From NCBI GenBank assembly GCA_000226015.1, contig JH152777.1, positions 51,387-76,833 on the forward strand: DNA of 25,447 nucleotides. The letters are read 5' to 3'. Below are positions 1 through 10,490 of the stretch, piece after piece (position 1 is the first letter of the stretch; every line of letters starts with the position of its first letter). Under the pieces are notes generated by a model. That model was given only the letters and a program-made list of their open reading frames with translations. It was not told where the DNA came from and ran no database searches. Made by a program: the position numbers and the translations under genes. The stretch comes from Mnemiopsis leidyi. Taxonomy: Eukaryota; Ctenophora; Tentaculata; Lobata; Bolinopsidae.

Positions 1-218
1 CATGTTCGTTGTCATAGTTCATGTTGTTGTCATAGTTCATGTTGTTGTCATAGTTCATGTTGTTGTCATAGTTCATGTCGTTGTCATAGTTCATGTCGTT
101 GTCATAGTTCATGTCGTTGTCATAGTTCATGTTGTTGTCATAGTTCATGTTCGTTGTCATAGTTCATGTTGTTGTCATAGTTCATGTCGTTGTCATAGTT
201 CATGTCGTTGTCATAGTG
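1..218. repeat. 18-bp minisatellite, about 12 copies
   Basis: Tandem array of the unit catagttcatgttgttgt, with variants carrying gtcgttgt and two 19-bp units with an extra c. It starts at or before the window edge and ends where the pattern breaks at cagcgctgggc. The period is a multiple of three, so one frame stays open and reads as a Val/Ile/His repeat. That peptide is a by-product of the repeat, not a gene. Confidence 0.95.
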
Positions 219-2466
219 TCAGCGCTGGGCGAATGCTCAACACAAGCAACATTGTTTGATTGTTAGCCAGCTCTGAAAGCTTTCTCCTGCTTTCTATAAG
301 TAACCTAAATAATACCCGCAGTGGAATATTTCACAATATCCCATCCCTTACAATTCCAACAGGCACCTCGTAACTGATAACGCTGTCAAAGAGTATAACC
401 TAACTTTAAAACCTAAATTTTGTGGCCACAGCTGCTTCCTTAACTAAAATTGTCCCGCCGTAACAGTTTGGTTAAATTTAATTCGTACGAGACTACGATG
501 GGAAGCGAGTCAAAGGTCCTTATATCCATTGCTCTAGTTGATGATTAGTGTATCAATCAGAGGAGAACCCCCTCAAAAACTTCACAAAACTTGGCTACTT
601 TGTGGTGCACCACCTTCCACCATAACATCTGCTCCAATTAATCTGGGGGGAACTTTCCCGGCTCTTTCCCCCTTTGGCTTTACTACATCGATTAGGTTTA
701 CCTCAATCACGCACACCAGATTGCCCTAGTGATCTGTTTTGTCTGCGAGCTTATATAACTGATCACTTATCGGTTATTGAGATCGGGATTTCGTGCAAAT
801 TTATTCTGCTTATTTTCTAATTTCTATTTCCCTACCTTTTCCTCACACGATATTTTATGTTGAGTTGAAATTAGATAAGATCGAGTTAGTTTCCGATATA
901 GATAATTATTTTCTGCGTTTTTTCGTACATGAACCTCAAATAACACGATGTTCCTTAGGCTTCTCTTATTATGGCTGCAGATGCAGATCAAATGTTGATG
1001 GATAATTTCGAATAAAGACCAGGGATATCTGAGCAGACACAATTCAAACTCAAGCTGTACCTCCAGCGATCTTATATTTTGTTCATAAAGCGTAACTGTT
1101 ATCAATAATCAATAAGAAACCCCGACGAGAATTGTGTCCAGTAACCAATCAATCGGTTAATGCCGCCAATTTCAACCTCTAGGCTCGGTGAACTGCACTG
1201 CAATAGACATTCCTAGTTTTAAGTCTGCATGCTCAGCCGTAAAGGCATAGCCTCAAAGTATCGCCTCTAAATGCGCGCACCAGTTGTTACCGCTATTGAT
1301 GAACTGTTAGCAACGTCCTTAGTTCTTATTTGCTTTATTATGTAACGACCGTATTAATTCTGGCTCATTGAATCGGTTTGTTCGGTTGAAATTGCCGCAC
1401 CTTTTGTTTTTGAATATATGGTAAAGTACTATAAAGTATATGTGGGTACTATAAAGTATATGTGGGTACTATAAAGTATATGTGGGTCCTTCTAAAGTTC
1501 CAATGCACCTGCGCCAGTGCCTCTTTGAGTCTTTGTTGTCTGCTGCTTTAAAGCATCAAGTTAATGTGTTCTTGTATTTGTGTGCCTAAAGCTGTATGTA
1601 GAGATTTTCTTCAAATTCCAAGTAAAGGAATCACGCAATACAAATGATGCTGCTAATTACAAAGCGGGTCTATAATTCGCGCATGAACGGTTTTACAATT
1701 CAGCCTCTCCAGTTTCTCAGCTATGTTTGGCCGTTTTTTCATGATGAGGATTAAACTTCATGTTCTCTGCCAGGTGCTTGGTTATTAGTCGCTTTTAGAA
1801 TTATCGTTTTCATATCATATTGGTTTAAGCTTACGCTTACAAATTTCAGTTTAGTTTCCAAAAACTGTTTGACGATATTTCCTTTTACTCGTACCTTCGT
1901 CTATCCCAGGGTTTTATTCAACTTATATCTAAACATCTAGATTATCTTTTACATAGCTTATCTGCGAAAAATACTGAATACAATTAGTTAGTTGCTCCTG
2001 CCTCCCTTGGACAGAGAAAGTCTCTTGCAATATTATTGGGTTATAAAATGCAAAGCGGTTTCCCAGTTCGCACTCGTTCGTTTGCTTTTGACTTTGAGTA
2101 TTTCAATTCTGAACTAATCTGAACAAGACAGTTAAATAGTATCAAACTATGTTTCGTATTTTGTGTGAAACATTTATGAATTTTATTGAGAACTTTTCTC
2201 ATAGGATTCTCCCTGGGGCTTTTGATCGGCCGAGTCATCGGGGGCCATTATTTTTCGGAATTAATAAAGTTTAACTTTAAGTGGTGCGATTTTAAGTTTG
2301 TCAAGATTGCATTAATTTGTCGGATTCGTGGGTCGTGACGCAAAATATTTAATATTTTGGTTAAAATATTGGTTTTTCTTTTTAGATGTTTCGGGCTCTA
2401 ATTGCTTAATTAATAGTTTAACTCTATTTAAATTTCAAAAGAGAATGGAAATGTGACCAATTCTTG
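219..2466. other. Intergenic, no gene supported
   Basis: AT-rich sequence with short ORFs that lack coding character. One GC-richer patch at about 545-725 is open without a start codon on the minus strand (it begins GNLVCVIEVN). It has an AG just before it but no partner exon I could join, so I do not call it. The stretch holds the 20-bp repeat at 1427-1486. A minus-strand AATAAA (plus tttatt, 2182-2187) lies about 280 nt past the stop of the minus-strand gene and could be its poly(A) signal. Confidence 0.5.
1427..1486. repeat. 20-bp tandem repeat, 3 perfect copies
   Basis: The unit tactataaagtatatgtggg occurs at 1427-1446, 1447-1466 and 1467-1486 without mismatch, which suggests a recent expansion. 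The unit itself contains the near-palindrome tactataaagta. Confidence 0.95.
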
Positions 2467-3730
2467 TTACTTTACGGGTGTACCAGTTCGGGACGGTAAA
2501 GTATCGCTGCACCCACCTACAAAAGTCGCCCCCCAGCTAACATCAGGTCCGGGTCTCTCCACTGTCAGCTGAGTAGTTGATACTGAGTACCGTGTTTGCT
2601 CCTGTGGCATCGTGTTGATGGGTCTGATCTCCGCTTTATGTTTGGTGAGGGTAATGTAGGGTACTTCCGGTTCCACATACACCTCTACTGATTCTTCTGG
2701 CTCTGGAGAGAGTGGGGAGAGGGCTCGTGAATAAACTAACTGGCTCAAGCCGTTAAAACAATAATAGCCGAAAGAACGCCGTACGAAAAACCAAGCTTAT
2801 GATTTTAGAATGCTTCTAATTCTTTTACGGATTTTAATTCTATTTCTACTAAGCTTTTCGAAGAGTATGAATTACGATCACGAACAAAACATTACTTGTG
2901 CAAATTTTGGGAAATTTTCTTTCCCAAAGACTTGGTAATCAACACTCTTCTTCGAAATTTCCAAACATCTTAATGATGTTAGCCAACTGGATAAGACGAA
3001 CGTCAACTAGACAGAAAACAGAAATGTGACCCGACTCTGAAGTGTTCTTTTCGTTAAACTTCAAATCTACTCAATCGCCACTTAGTATATTTCAGTCTTT
3101 GTAACTGCAATAGTCCATAACAATAACTTATAAAGCTACTAGTGCTATGGAGTTCATTTTCTAGAAACTTACGCGACAACTATATATCGGAAAATAGTGA
3201 TGTCCCAATAACCAACTACAGTAAAACCTCTATTTACCGGACCTCTCGGGGGATCATAGGAAGAAGGCCCGGAAAATCGAGGAACACTGTAAATTGAGGT
3301 ACGGTAGGTAGATATTTTTCTGTTTTGAGAACTATCGGGGGAAAATGAGATGACCTGGTAAATCGAGGGACACGGTAAATAGAGGTTTTACAGCTGTACT
3401 CAACTACTTTATGCAGACCTTTCTGCCTAACAGTCGCATTATTTTTGATTTTTTCGAGTTTGTGGCCTTTTGACTTCTGAAGCTCAGAATTAAACAATAT
3501 TGATTGATATATTCAAACGTAAAACAGGAGGCGGGCCAAAATTACAATCACTATCTATATAAAAAACTAGTTTTCTTTCCCGCCTGACCCTTACCTGACT
3601 CAGACATCGCGGCAGGATAGTCTACAAGTTTCCAGGAATCCTCGGTAGTTTCTCGGAGTCTCTCTTCATTATCCGTGTTTCTTCTTGGTCTGGGACTTTT
3701 ACTGAGACTTCTGATCTTAAAACGTCCCAT
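2467..3730 (-). CDS. Probable two-exon gene, uncharacterised 123-aa protein
   Basis: Exon 1 is 3730-3595 and exon 2 is 2702-2467 on the minus strand. Exon 1 starts at an ATG directly preceded by an in-frame TAA and ends at a strong donor, tcag/gtaagg, in phase 1. Exon 2 follows a textbook acceptor (ccctctccccactctctccag), also phase 1, and reads to a TAA. The join restores a Glu codon and gives 372 nt including the stop. The product is hydrophilic. It starts MGRFKIRSLSKSPRPRR (basic), then has an acidic stretch with WKLVDYP, then a Glu/Pro-rich part (EPEESVEVYVEPEVPYITL), and ends SRTGTPVK. There is no signal peptide, membrane segment or domain I recognise, and it is probably largely disordered. 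Exon 2 is clearly more GC-rich than its surroundings. The 892-bp intron carries a MITE. Extra exons in the intron or 5' of the ATG cannot be excluded. Confidence 0.5.
3219..3396. mobile_element. pogo/Tigger-like MITE, copy 1 (TA target site)
   Basis: The left end is cagtaaaacctctatttacc and the right end is ggtaaatagaggttttac followed by agctg, so they are inverted repeats with a small insertion at the right tip. The flanking dinucleotide is TA on both sides (3217-3218 and 3397-3398). Sub-terminal copies of ggtaaatcgagg make the ends internally repetitive. There is no coding capacity. CAGT-type ends and a TA duplication are the usual pattern of non-autonomous Tc1/mariner/pogo elements. It lies in the intron of the minus-strand gene. 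Confidence 0.7.
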
Positions 3731-5428
3731 TTACTGATCCCTTCTTTGTACGTATTTATCAGGTGCTTTAAACTTGTCGAGGTTTGATTCTGCTCTGTCT
3801 GTTATGATTGTAATTATAGTAAAGGGATCACTGATGTTTTCTTCCTTACTTTCGAAAAAGGATCTTAGATGTAGGATCGTGTCATTGCGGTCGTGAAATA
3901 AATTGGTAAGTAGGTAGCGTACTTGTTACAATAGAGAACATTTTTCAATTCAGCATAAAGTAAAAGCTTATCAAAACCTTATCGAAACCTTATTAATTTT
4001 CCCGTTTTGTTTCTTGTGCCGCTATCTTATACATAAAAATCGTTGTTCAGTTCCGGTTACCAAAATCACACGTTTTAAGTGTAATACCAAAATGTCTAAA
4101 CAATGCAAACCGACTCTTCCGAAATACAATGTAAGTATGGCCATGACTTGCTATTAAAGCTTGTGAGAAGGAAATATGAAGCTGCCCCATATTGCTTGTA
4201 GATAACAGCTGCTGACTCCATGACTGATAGGTGTCAGTTTTCAACATTAGCTCATTTTGGTAGAGGATACAGACAAACACATTTAATAATCTGGCAATAC
4301 GCAACACGTATCACACGTGGTATCTAAAGATAGAAAATGATGTCAATCGTATCTGAGTTTAATGTTGTTAAATAGTTATTTTCAAGATTAGAAGATTGTT
4401 TCAAAGTTCAATATAGCTGCAATAAATCTAACTATATAATTCAATTTAACACATTTGAATAAACTTTGATATTTCCAAACACTATCTGCGTAATGGCTAG
4501 AATTTCGAACTCGTTTAAAGGTGGGCGATCCTAAAGTAGTTAAGTTATTATTCTTTAAAATATCACGAGAATTTTGGACTTGCATCGTCCATTCTGAAAG
4601 ATCATCTTTTCGAATTTGCTATCAGAGTATCCCTCATACAGATGCTTAATGATAAGGGTGATTAAATCTACGCTTGGTAGCTCCTTCTCTTAAAGGATGC
4701 CGACACTCACTCGCGTTTTTCCTCATAATAAGAGATACCTATATCACTCACCTGAGAGCTAAGCTTATACCCGCGCAGCTAGTCTTTATTATAATAACCG
4801 TATACATATAGTCCGATATAATAATATATAATATAACCCGTGTATATCAACATTCGATCCTGATGTCAAAACCCTAGTTGTTTATAACATCGAGCATCTA
4901 GTGCCGGATCGTTATACAATTACTCAATTAACTCGGTTTTATAAACGTGTAGGTAATAAAGAGACCTCTAACCTTCTTATTTCCATGAAATGTCGTCAAC
5001 TGTTTAGTGTTTACCATTGAAAATTTCCAGCTTCTCGCCTTACAAACCCACATAATATGATAATACAGTACGCAATCATAAATCATTTTAAGTAAGTCCC
5101 CGAAGGATTTTGTTATTTTATTCTTGCTGTTTTCGGAGTATCTCTGATTTTTAGGAGTTTTCTCGATCTTAAGAATGATCAAAATCAAGCTGAGGGCTAA
5201 TTTATTTTAATTCCTATCTACATTTCTACAAAGGTCTCCTCTTTTAATATTTGCGGCGTCCTTGATTATGCATCTTCATGCAAGGCATGCATAACTCAAA
5301 CATTTACATTATCTTTCTTCTCCCAAATTCTGGTCGTTCCAATGATATCCCTGTGGCTCGCCGGGCCCATTCGGCCGTAGCTAATTGTGCACGTTTGCGT
5401 CACGCAGCTCACGTTAGAAGGCACGTGT
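3731..5428. other. Upstream of the minus-strand gene, no gene seen
   Basis: AT-rich sequence with only short random ORFs. It would contain the 5' UTR and promoter of the minus-strand gene if that model is right. No convincing further exon was found on either strand. An AT-only run of ata/tat at 4817-4840 is the only simple-sequence feature. Confidence 0.4.
5396..5402. promoter_or_regulatory. CRE/ATF-like half site near the X-box
   Basis: TGCGTCA, a common variant of the ATF/CREB core, 27 bp before the X-box in the same GC-richer patch. A CACGTG E-box follows at 5422-5427. A motif this short is weak alone; the clustering with a perfect X-box is what makes it worth noting. Confidence 0.3.
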
Positions 5429-5442
5429 GTTGCCATGGTAAC
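5429..5442. promoter_or_regulatory. Perfect palindromic RFX X-box
   Basis: GTTGCCATGGTAAC matches the RFX consensus GTNRCC(0-3)RGYAAC exactly and is nearly symmetric. It sits in a patch (about 5330-5450) richer in GC and CpG than its surroundings. RFX sites typically mark promoters of ciliary genes in animals. The nearest gene model reading away from it is the minus-strand gene that starts at 3730, 1.7 kb away. Promoter function is inference. Confidence 0.5.
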
Positions 5443-5509
5443 TTCGTCACTACTGAATTACGTCCTTTATATGTATACGGTTCTAGTTACGGATTTTTTC
5501 CATCTCTAA

Positions 5510-5536
5510 TACTTTTTTGCCGAAGGCAAAAAAGTA
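5510..5536. repeat. Perfect 12-bp stem hairpin
   Basis: tacttttttgcc, a three-base gaa loop, then ggcaaaaaagta: a perfect inverted repeat. It is followed directly by G-rich simple repeats (5566-5592) and the 7-bp array. A hairpin of this kind can be the end of a Helitron or foldback element, but I see no second end. The T-run in the stem could also act as a strong pause or fragile site. Confidence 0.75.
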
Positions 5537-5570
5537 AAGTAGATGGTTTAAAGTGGTCGGATTTTGGTGG

Positions 5571-5628
5571 TGGTAGGTGGGTAGGTAGGTAGATGGCGGT
5601 GTCCGCTGTCCGCTGTCCGCTGTCCGCG
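5571..5628. repeat. ggta simple repeat and 7-bp gtccgct x4
   Basis: A ggtaggtgggtaggtaggtag stretch (5571-5592) is followed by gtccgct at 5601, 5608 and 5615 and the variant gtccgcg at 5622. The G-runs are short (two or three), so quadruplex potential is low. Confidence 0.9.
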
Positions 5629-6150
5629 GTCACAAAGCAATTTAACACATAGTGCAGTGCGCGCCACCGTTACCATGTCGACGTCACAAATTGCCTCCGC
5701 AAAGTTATTCTACGCTGAATATATATTTGTGAGTTTATCACCCTTGCGCGGCGTACGTATAACTACCAGAGTATTACTCCGAAGTATTATGTCAATTTGA
5801 TATCCTATTCTAATGCTTATCTGACTTATCTATGGTTTATAAGTTTATGCACAACTGCGGCCAATTAATTCATTCTTAATTTTGCGATATCACGATAATT
5901 TTAATAGATTATGTAACACAATATGTCGACACGCAAGTTTAACAGTGTAGCGTTAATCGTTATGCTGATAAACACATCGCAATGGGCCTAGCCTAATGAA
6001 TTAGCTATCGTAATTACTTTACAAATCGCATATCTCATGAATCGCGCTCAATTTTCAATATTATGTAGTTATATTTGACTAGATTTAATGCGAGAGCTGC
6101 GTATCAGCCACTGCAACATGCAGGCTAATGACACTGAAACCTTCGGCTGA
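5629..6150. other. Intergenic, no gene seen
   Basis: AT-rich sequence rich in CpG-containing short words (tgcgcgccaccg at 5657, gcgcggcgtacg at 5745). There is no open frame of note and no splice-compatible exon. Confidence 0.4.
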
Positions 6151-7087
6151 CCGACAACTGGGAACCTATCAAGTTTAGCTTGTGAAACTAGTAAACATGT
6201 AAGCGTGAGAATTTCCCAATTATGACGTTTCACCGACAACTGGGAACCTCCAGGGATCAGGTTTCACCGAAATCATCAGAAGTATACTGAACTGTCAAGT
6301 GTTGATATATAGAGAGATTTTGAAGTAATTCAAAGAAATTGATTGAGATAAGTATAACCGTATTTGACAAAATAATCTTATCAATGTAGTAAATAATGAA
6401 CAGGAATATCATCATAAATTACTCAATATCATGGCCAAAGTACTTGGCAACTTCAAACAGGTAGTCAACTTTGCAACAGTACTCTGAGTACCGAGAGCAG
6501 ATGTCGAACAACTTTTTTTTTTCTTTTTTTTTGTCATGGGAAGACTACCTCCTCTTGGAGGGCGTCTTTCCCACGCCAAGCCGGTCAACATGAAAGTCAG
6601 TGATGACTTGCTGCTACCGAATTGCTCGGAAATATTCTTGCACCGTTGGCTTGGGTCTGTGCACACGTGTCCTAAAACCACGATGAAAACCTTGTACCAT
6701 GTTGGAGGTTCGAGGAAACTCCGGATCATTGAGAATCCTGGAATAGTTATTCCAGAACTCCAATTGTCCTTCAATGTACTCGGAGAAAGTAGGCATGATG
6801 AATCGAATGCGATGCTTTTAGGTTTCATAGTTAGGTTTATGTACCTATAGAGAACCCGTTACATTAACAGCTGATCAACACACCTACCATGACATCGATT
6901 CACATCGCCGCATGCACCTCGCCTCACACAAACCCAAGTGATCCATGACTTTAGGTCAGATTTCCACTGGCTCACATTGCACAGATACGTCATTAACAAT
7001 ATGGTGTGATCTGACCCCCGTGGGACTGATTGGGCTGTGTAATGTGATCCCCCTGGGTACCCAGATTTCAAGGTTCCCAGTTGTCGG
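6151..7087 (-). mobile_element. Degenerate Mutator-like (MULE) element
   Basis: CCGACAACTGGGAACCT (6151-6167) recurs as an exact inverted copy, AGGTTCCCAGTTGTCGG, at 7071-7087; a further direct copy is at 6233-6249. These could be terminal inverted repeats of a 937-bp element. Between them lies a broken transposase C-terminus on the minus strand (6419-6819). A frame upstream of it (about 6859-6960) reads SWITWVCVRRGACG, resembling the W-x-C-x-R-R-x-x-C core of FLYWCH zinc fingers that often accompany animal MULEs. The size is far below that of an autonomous MULE, so it is internally deleted. No clear 8-11-bp target duplication was identified. Confidence 0.5.
6419..6819 (-). pseudogene. MULE transposase C-terminal fragment, broken
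   Basis: On the minus strand the sequence reads MPTFSEYIEGQLEFWN, then PRTSNMVQGFHRGFR, then EYFRAIR. This is the WN...RTNN.VE.WH..F segment at the C-terminus of MULE transposases (Asn/Glu changed to Ser/Gln here). An in-frame TAG at 6614-6616 sits where the family has EQQ; the frame continues QQVITDFHVDRL to a second TAG (6545-6547). A 27-base T/C tract (6507-6533 on plus) then interrupts it. Beyond the tract, in another frame, comes SRYSEYCCKVDYLFEVAKYF and a TAA, matching the family's tail. It therefore has two stops, one frameshift and a poly(A)-like insertion: a dead copy. Open frames on the plus strand here are its antisense shadow. Confidence 0.7.
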
Positions 7088-7732
7088 CCACCGAAACCTT
7101 CAACAAAATTTAAGCAAAAAATAGACCTAGTCAAACTATTTGACTGCACCTTCAAAATTATCGACATCCGTTGTTTTTAATAGCAAAAATTTTACTGCAT
7201 GGTTTTAAGTTTTCGAAACCGAAGACTAGTATAAATTAACAGCAGTCATTATACTCAGGCAGGTTGCAATAAAAATGTTTCGGTTTCACGATCAATATTT
7301 TCACTGAAGCTTCCATGGTACTCCATCAGCAGTCTTTTCGGCATAATTTATTTTTGCAACATATCTGCTGTTCAAATTCTACGCTTCTAGCACCAGCAGT
7401 AAGGAAAATCGAAGTAAGTTTTTTTAGAATTTGAGAGATGGAAATCTAGCGTCCGCCTGAGACCTAACTAAGCGGGCGCAATTCTTGTTACCGATACAAA
7501 GAGATACCGTATCAAAGTACCATTACTGGCATGGAAATTTCCTGCCAATAGTGTTAATTCGCACCGTAATTAAATCCTTCATGCGGGGAATCGATGAATT
7601 ATCATCGAAAACTTTCAAATATGATAAGAGGATTCCCAAATAGGATTGGGAATATCCTACATTGTGAGAAATAACTTAAGCGGGCTATAGTTGTAGAGTA
7701 AAGAGGCTTCTGATTCTGCTTATAACTATCTA
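7088..7732. other. Intergenic, no gene seen
   Basis: AT-rich, with no coding signal on either strand. cgaaacc/ggtttcg words near 7210-7285 echo the ends of the neighbouring MULE but do not form a clear repeat. Confidence 0.4.
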
Positions 7733-7838
7733 CAGTAAACCTCTATTTTCCGTGCCTCTATTTTAATTTACCCTGTCCCTCGATTTACCGGGCCTTCTCC
7801 CTTTCCCCCGCGAGGCCCGGTAAATAGAGGTTTTACTG
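7733..7838. mobile_element. pogo/Tigger-like MITE, copy 2 (TA target site)
   Basis: It begins cagtaaacctctattttccg and ends ccggtaaatagaggttttactg, flanked by TA on both sides (7731-7732, 7839-7840). The ends match those of the copy at 3219-3396, and the internal ccctcgatttaccgggcc is the reverse complement of that copy's sub-terminal block. At 106 bp it is shorter than the first copy (178 bp), so both are deletion derivatives of one family. This copy has the intact right tip that copy 1 lacks. Confidence 0.75.
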
Positions 7839-7840
7839 TA

Positions 7841-10039
7841 ATAGTATACAAAACCCTGCAGATGTCGTCACTATGAGAGGTCCTGGCGATACCTCTGTAT
7901 TCCTCCTGCTCATCTGCAGGTCACGTGATTCCTGTATCTCACAGCTCCCCGGTCCTCTTCTTTGCCGCACGTGTTCTGGTCCTGCGTATCTTCCATCTTC
8001 TTCGAGATTAACTCATACTTCTTTCAAACCTGCTAACTGGCCTAATACAATCATTAATAACTTGCTTGCAATTAAGTCGTTATTTTCATTACTTAGTGAA
8101 TAATATACTGCATGTACTTGTTAGTACTTGTATAGTAACAGTTGTCTACATTTGACATTTTGAAGTCGACTTACTAGACATCGATCAAGTTTACGTCATG
8201 AGTGAATTCAGCCGTACTAGTTTGCCTCGCGTCATTGAGGGACAATAATTAGCAACAATAAAGATCCCGACGTTACGTCTCAACCACATTTTAAATCTAC
8301 CCGTTTTTCCGCTTCCATATAAAGCACGTGGGGTGCAAAGCAAAGCAATAATTATTTCGCCATCGTCCGATTCCTCCGAGCGACAGGACAGATTTTTATT
8401 AAAAATATTGACACGCCACGATTGCGCTATCTCATGATTTGATTTCGCCCCAAAATTGACAAGATCTTCTCTACCTAACAGCCCGTATTAGGGGTGTGAT
8501 GAGCTTTGAGACAAGATCGGGGCAATATAGTTACGTATCGAAATTAGTTATGTTCTATATTATTATAGCATATTCGTCTTGTTCTGAGGTTTATTAAAAT
8601 TTCACGTTTAATTCATGAATGCTATGCTGATACAATCATGACACGTTTCCCGCGATTAACAGGCTAGGCAGATATACGCCCACGCGCCTGCCATTTCGGG
8701 CCTCAAGTGGGTTGTCGTTTACCTCTGCATGGAGCTGTTAACAGTGGGTTGTCGTTAACAGCGTGACTGGTCGCACGTGCCATACTGAGTCAGTGTCATG
8801 CCCTTGCTTGGAGGCAGTCGTAATGCGTTGTCACTTTAAATCATATAAGTATATATTAGATTTAGAGAGTTTATTTATTGGCCGCTTTCTATCTAAATAG
8901 GGTCAACATGCTTTAAATTATGTGTCACTGACCTTCAAGACAGTAAGTAACTGGAGTCCTAGCCAATCAAACCATGGCTGCTATGTGACATGAACTAGGG
9001 ACAGTTTCCCTGAAATGACCAATGGAACTATAATAGGTACCGCAGTTTTTGCTCTTCAACAAAATTTCCTATTAAATAGATCTTTTCTGGTCAAATTCCA
9101 GGACAGTTCATATAATCATGTCAGGGCTGGATCCACGGTGACATATAGACGATTACAGGCTAATTAGTAGTTACAGATTAACCCCAGACCCTCTCCTGCT
9201 GCAACGATTTTGTCTGCTAAGACTCTGCTCATGTTTTTACCAATTTACTTCTAGTTCAGTTTTGCCGTTATATCTTCAAGCAGGTCAAGAAGTATTTTCT
9301 ATTTTTCATAGGAGTTCGGGGCAGTACTACGAAAGGGGCAGTGCATTTTCCACCTCTGGGTCTCTTACTCATACTGCTATGAATACTACTTGTTTCGGTT
9401 AAGTGCTATGAGAGCATATTGCGTAGTTGATATCAGCATTTCTTCTTCACTTATTAAAAAAACGTATTGAAATATTTGTCTTAAACGAAAATATCGTCCT
9501 TTACAATAATGAACTGCCAGAAGATCAAAGTGACATGTTGTATCTACGTAGGAGATATTACACCTGATATCTTTATTACAACAGCTGATCTAGACCTCTG
9601 ATCTGCTCTGTAAATGTAGATGCGATATTAAGGTCCTACCTTTAGCTACAGATTGAGAACTAGATCGTCAGAACCACATTGGAAATTGTGCTGGACCTAT
9701 AAAATAAAGACTCTAAATTTTCTCGGGGGGACGTGAGGAGTGCGATTTAAATAATGTAAAGGTCGGCTCTTAATGATTCTTACTATTGAGGTGTTTTTAA
9801 TTTTTCCGTTCAATGTTACAATAACTCAGTTATTGTTGGAGAGTGAAGAAACTTCCTTAACTACGAGGTCGTTATGATGAAATTTTGGTTTTGGTTGCTA
9901 ATTGGCTTGGTATACATATATATATATGACGTTTCTTAGTTGCATTATAGCTAAGACACTGCATAACAATATATCAACACACTTTCTATTTCAAATAGTC
10001 CAATCTGAAGGTGTAGCCCCCAAGGGCCCAAGACATCGA
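7841..10039. other. Intergenic, no gene supported
   Basis: A GC-richer patch at 7870-8060 is open on both strands. On plus it starts MRGPGDTSVFLLLICR, just before a possible donor (tgcag/gtcacg). On minus it reads VNLEEDGRYAGPEHVRQRRG. Neither connects to a second exon I could find. A 9-bp inverted repeat (gctgttaac/gttaacagc, 8734-8762) overlaps a direct repeat of agtgggttgtcgtt (8706 and 8743). The remainder is AT-rich and featureless. Confidence 0.4.
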
Positions 10040-10490
10040 CGACGACCCGCTTGTAGGGGCACTTAAACGTACACTGCTAAGCAGCCTCACTGTGCCCGCT
10101 TTTAGGGGCACTTAAACGAACACTGCTATGCAGCCTCATTGTGTCCGCTTTTAGGGGCACTTAAACGATCACTGCTAAACACTTCACTGTGCCCGCTTTT
10201 AGGGGCACTTAAACGATCACTGCTAAGCACTTCACTGTACCCGCTTTTAGGGGCACTTAAACGATCACTGCTAAGCAGCCTCACTGTGCCNNNNNNNNNN
10301 NNNNNNNNNNNCTAAGCAGCCTCACTGTGCCTGCTTTAACTTTAGGGGGCACTTAAAACGAACACTGCTAAGCAGCCTCACTGTGCCCGCTTTAACTTTT
10401 AGGGGCACTTAAACGAACACTGCTAAGCAGCCTCACTGTGCCTGCTTTTAGGGGCACTTAAACGATCACTACTAAGCACTTGAATGTGAC
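10040..10490. repeat. 48-49-bp minisatellite with assembly gap
   Basis: About nine units of cccgcttttaggggcactta followed by aacgatcactgctaagcagc and ctcactgtg. The spacing of aggggcactt is 49, 49, 48 and 48 bp over the first five units; later units are longer through an inserted aacttt. A run of 21 N (10291-10311) lies inside, so the true copy number is unknown and the gap length is probably nominal. Confidence 0.95.

Noticed and set aside
2..259. 85-residue Val/Ile/His open frame
   Set aside because: It is the translation of the 18-bp minisatellite; the period is a multiple of three, so the frame stays open automatically.
545..725. Start-less open frame on minus (GNLVCVIEVNLIDVV)
   Set aside because: An AG precedes it, but no donor or partner exon fits and no family is recognised. 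Not strong enough to call.
6536..6850. 104-residue plus-strand ORF, and the 138-residue minus-strand ORF at 6412-6828
   Set aside because: Both are shadow frames of the broken MULE transposase, whose recognisable residues lie in other minus-strand frames.
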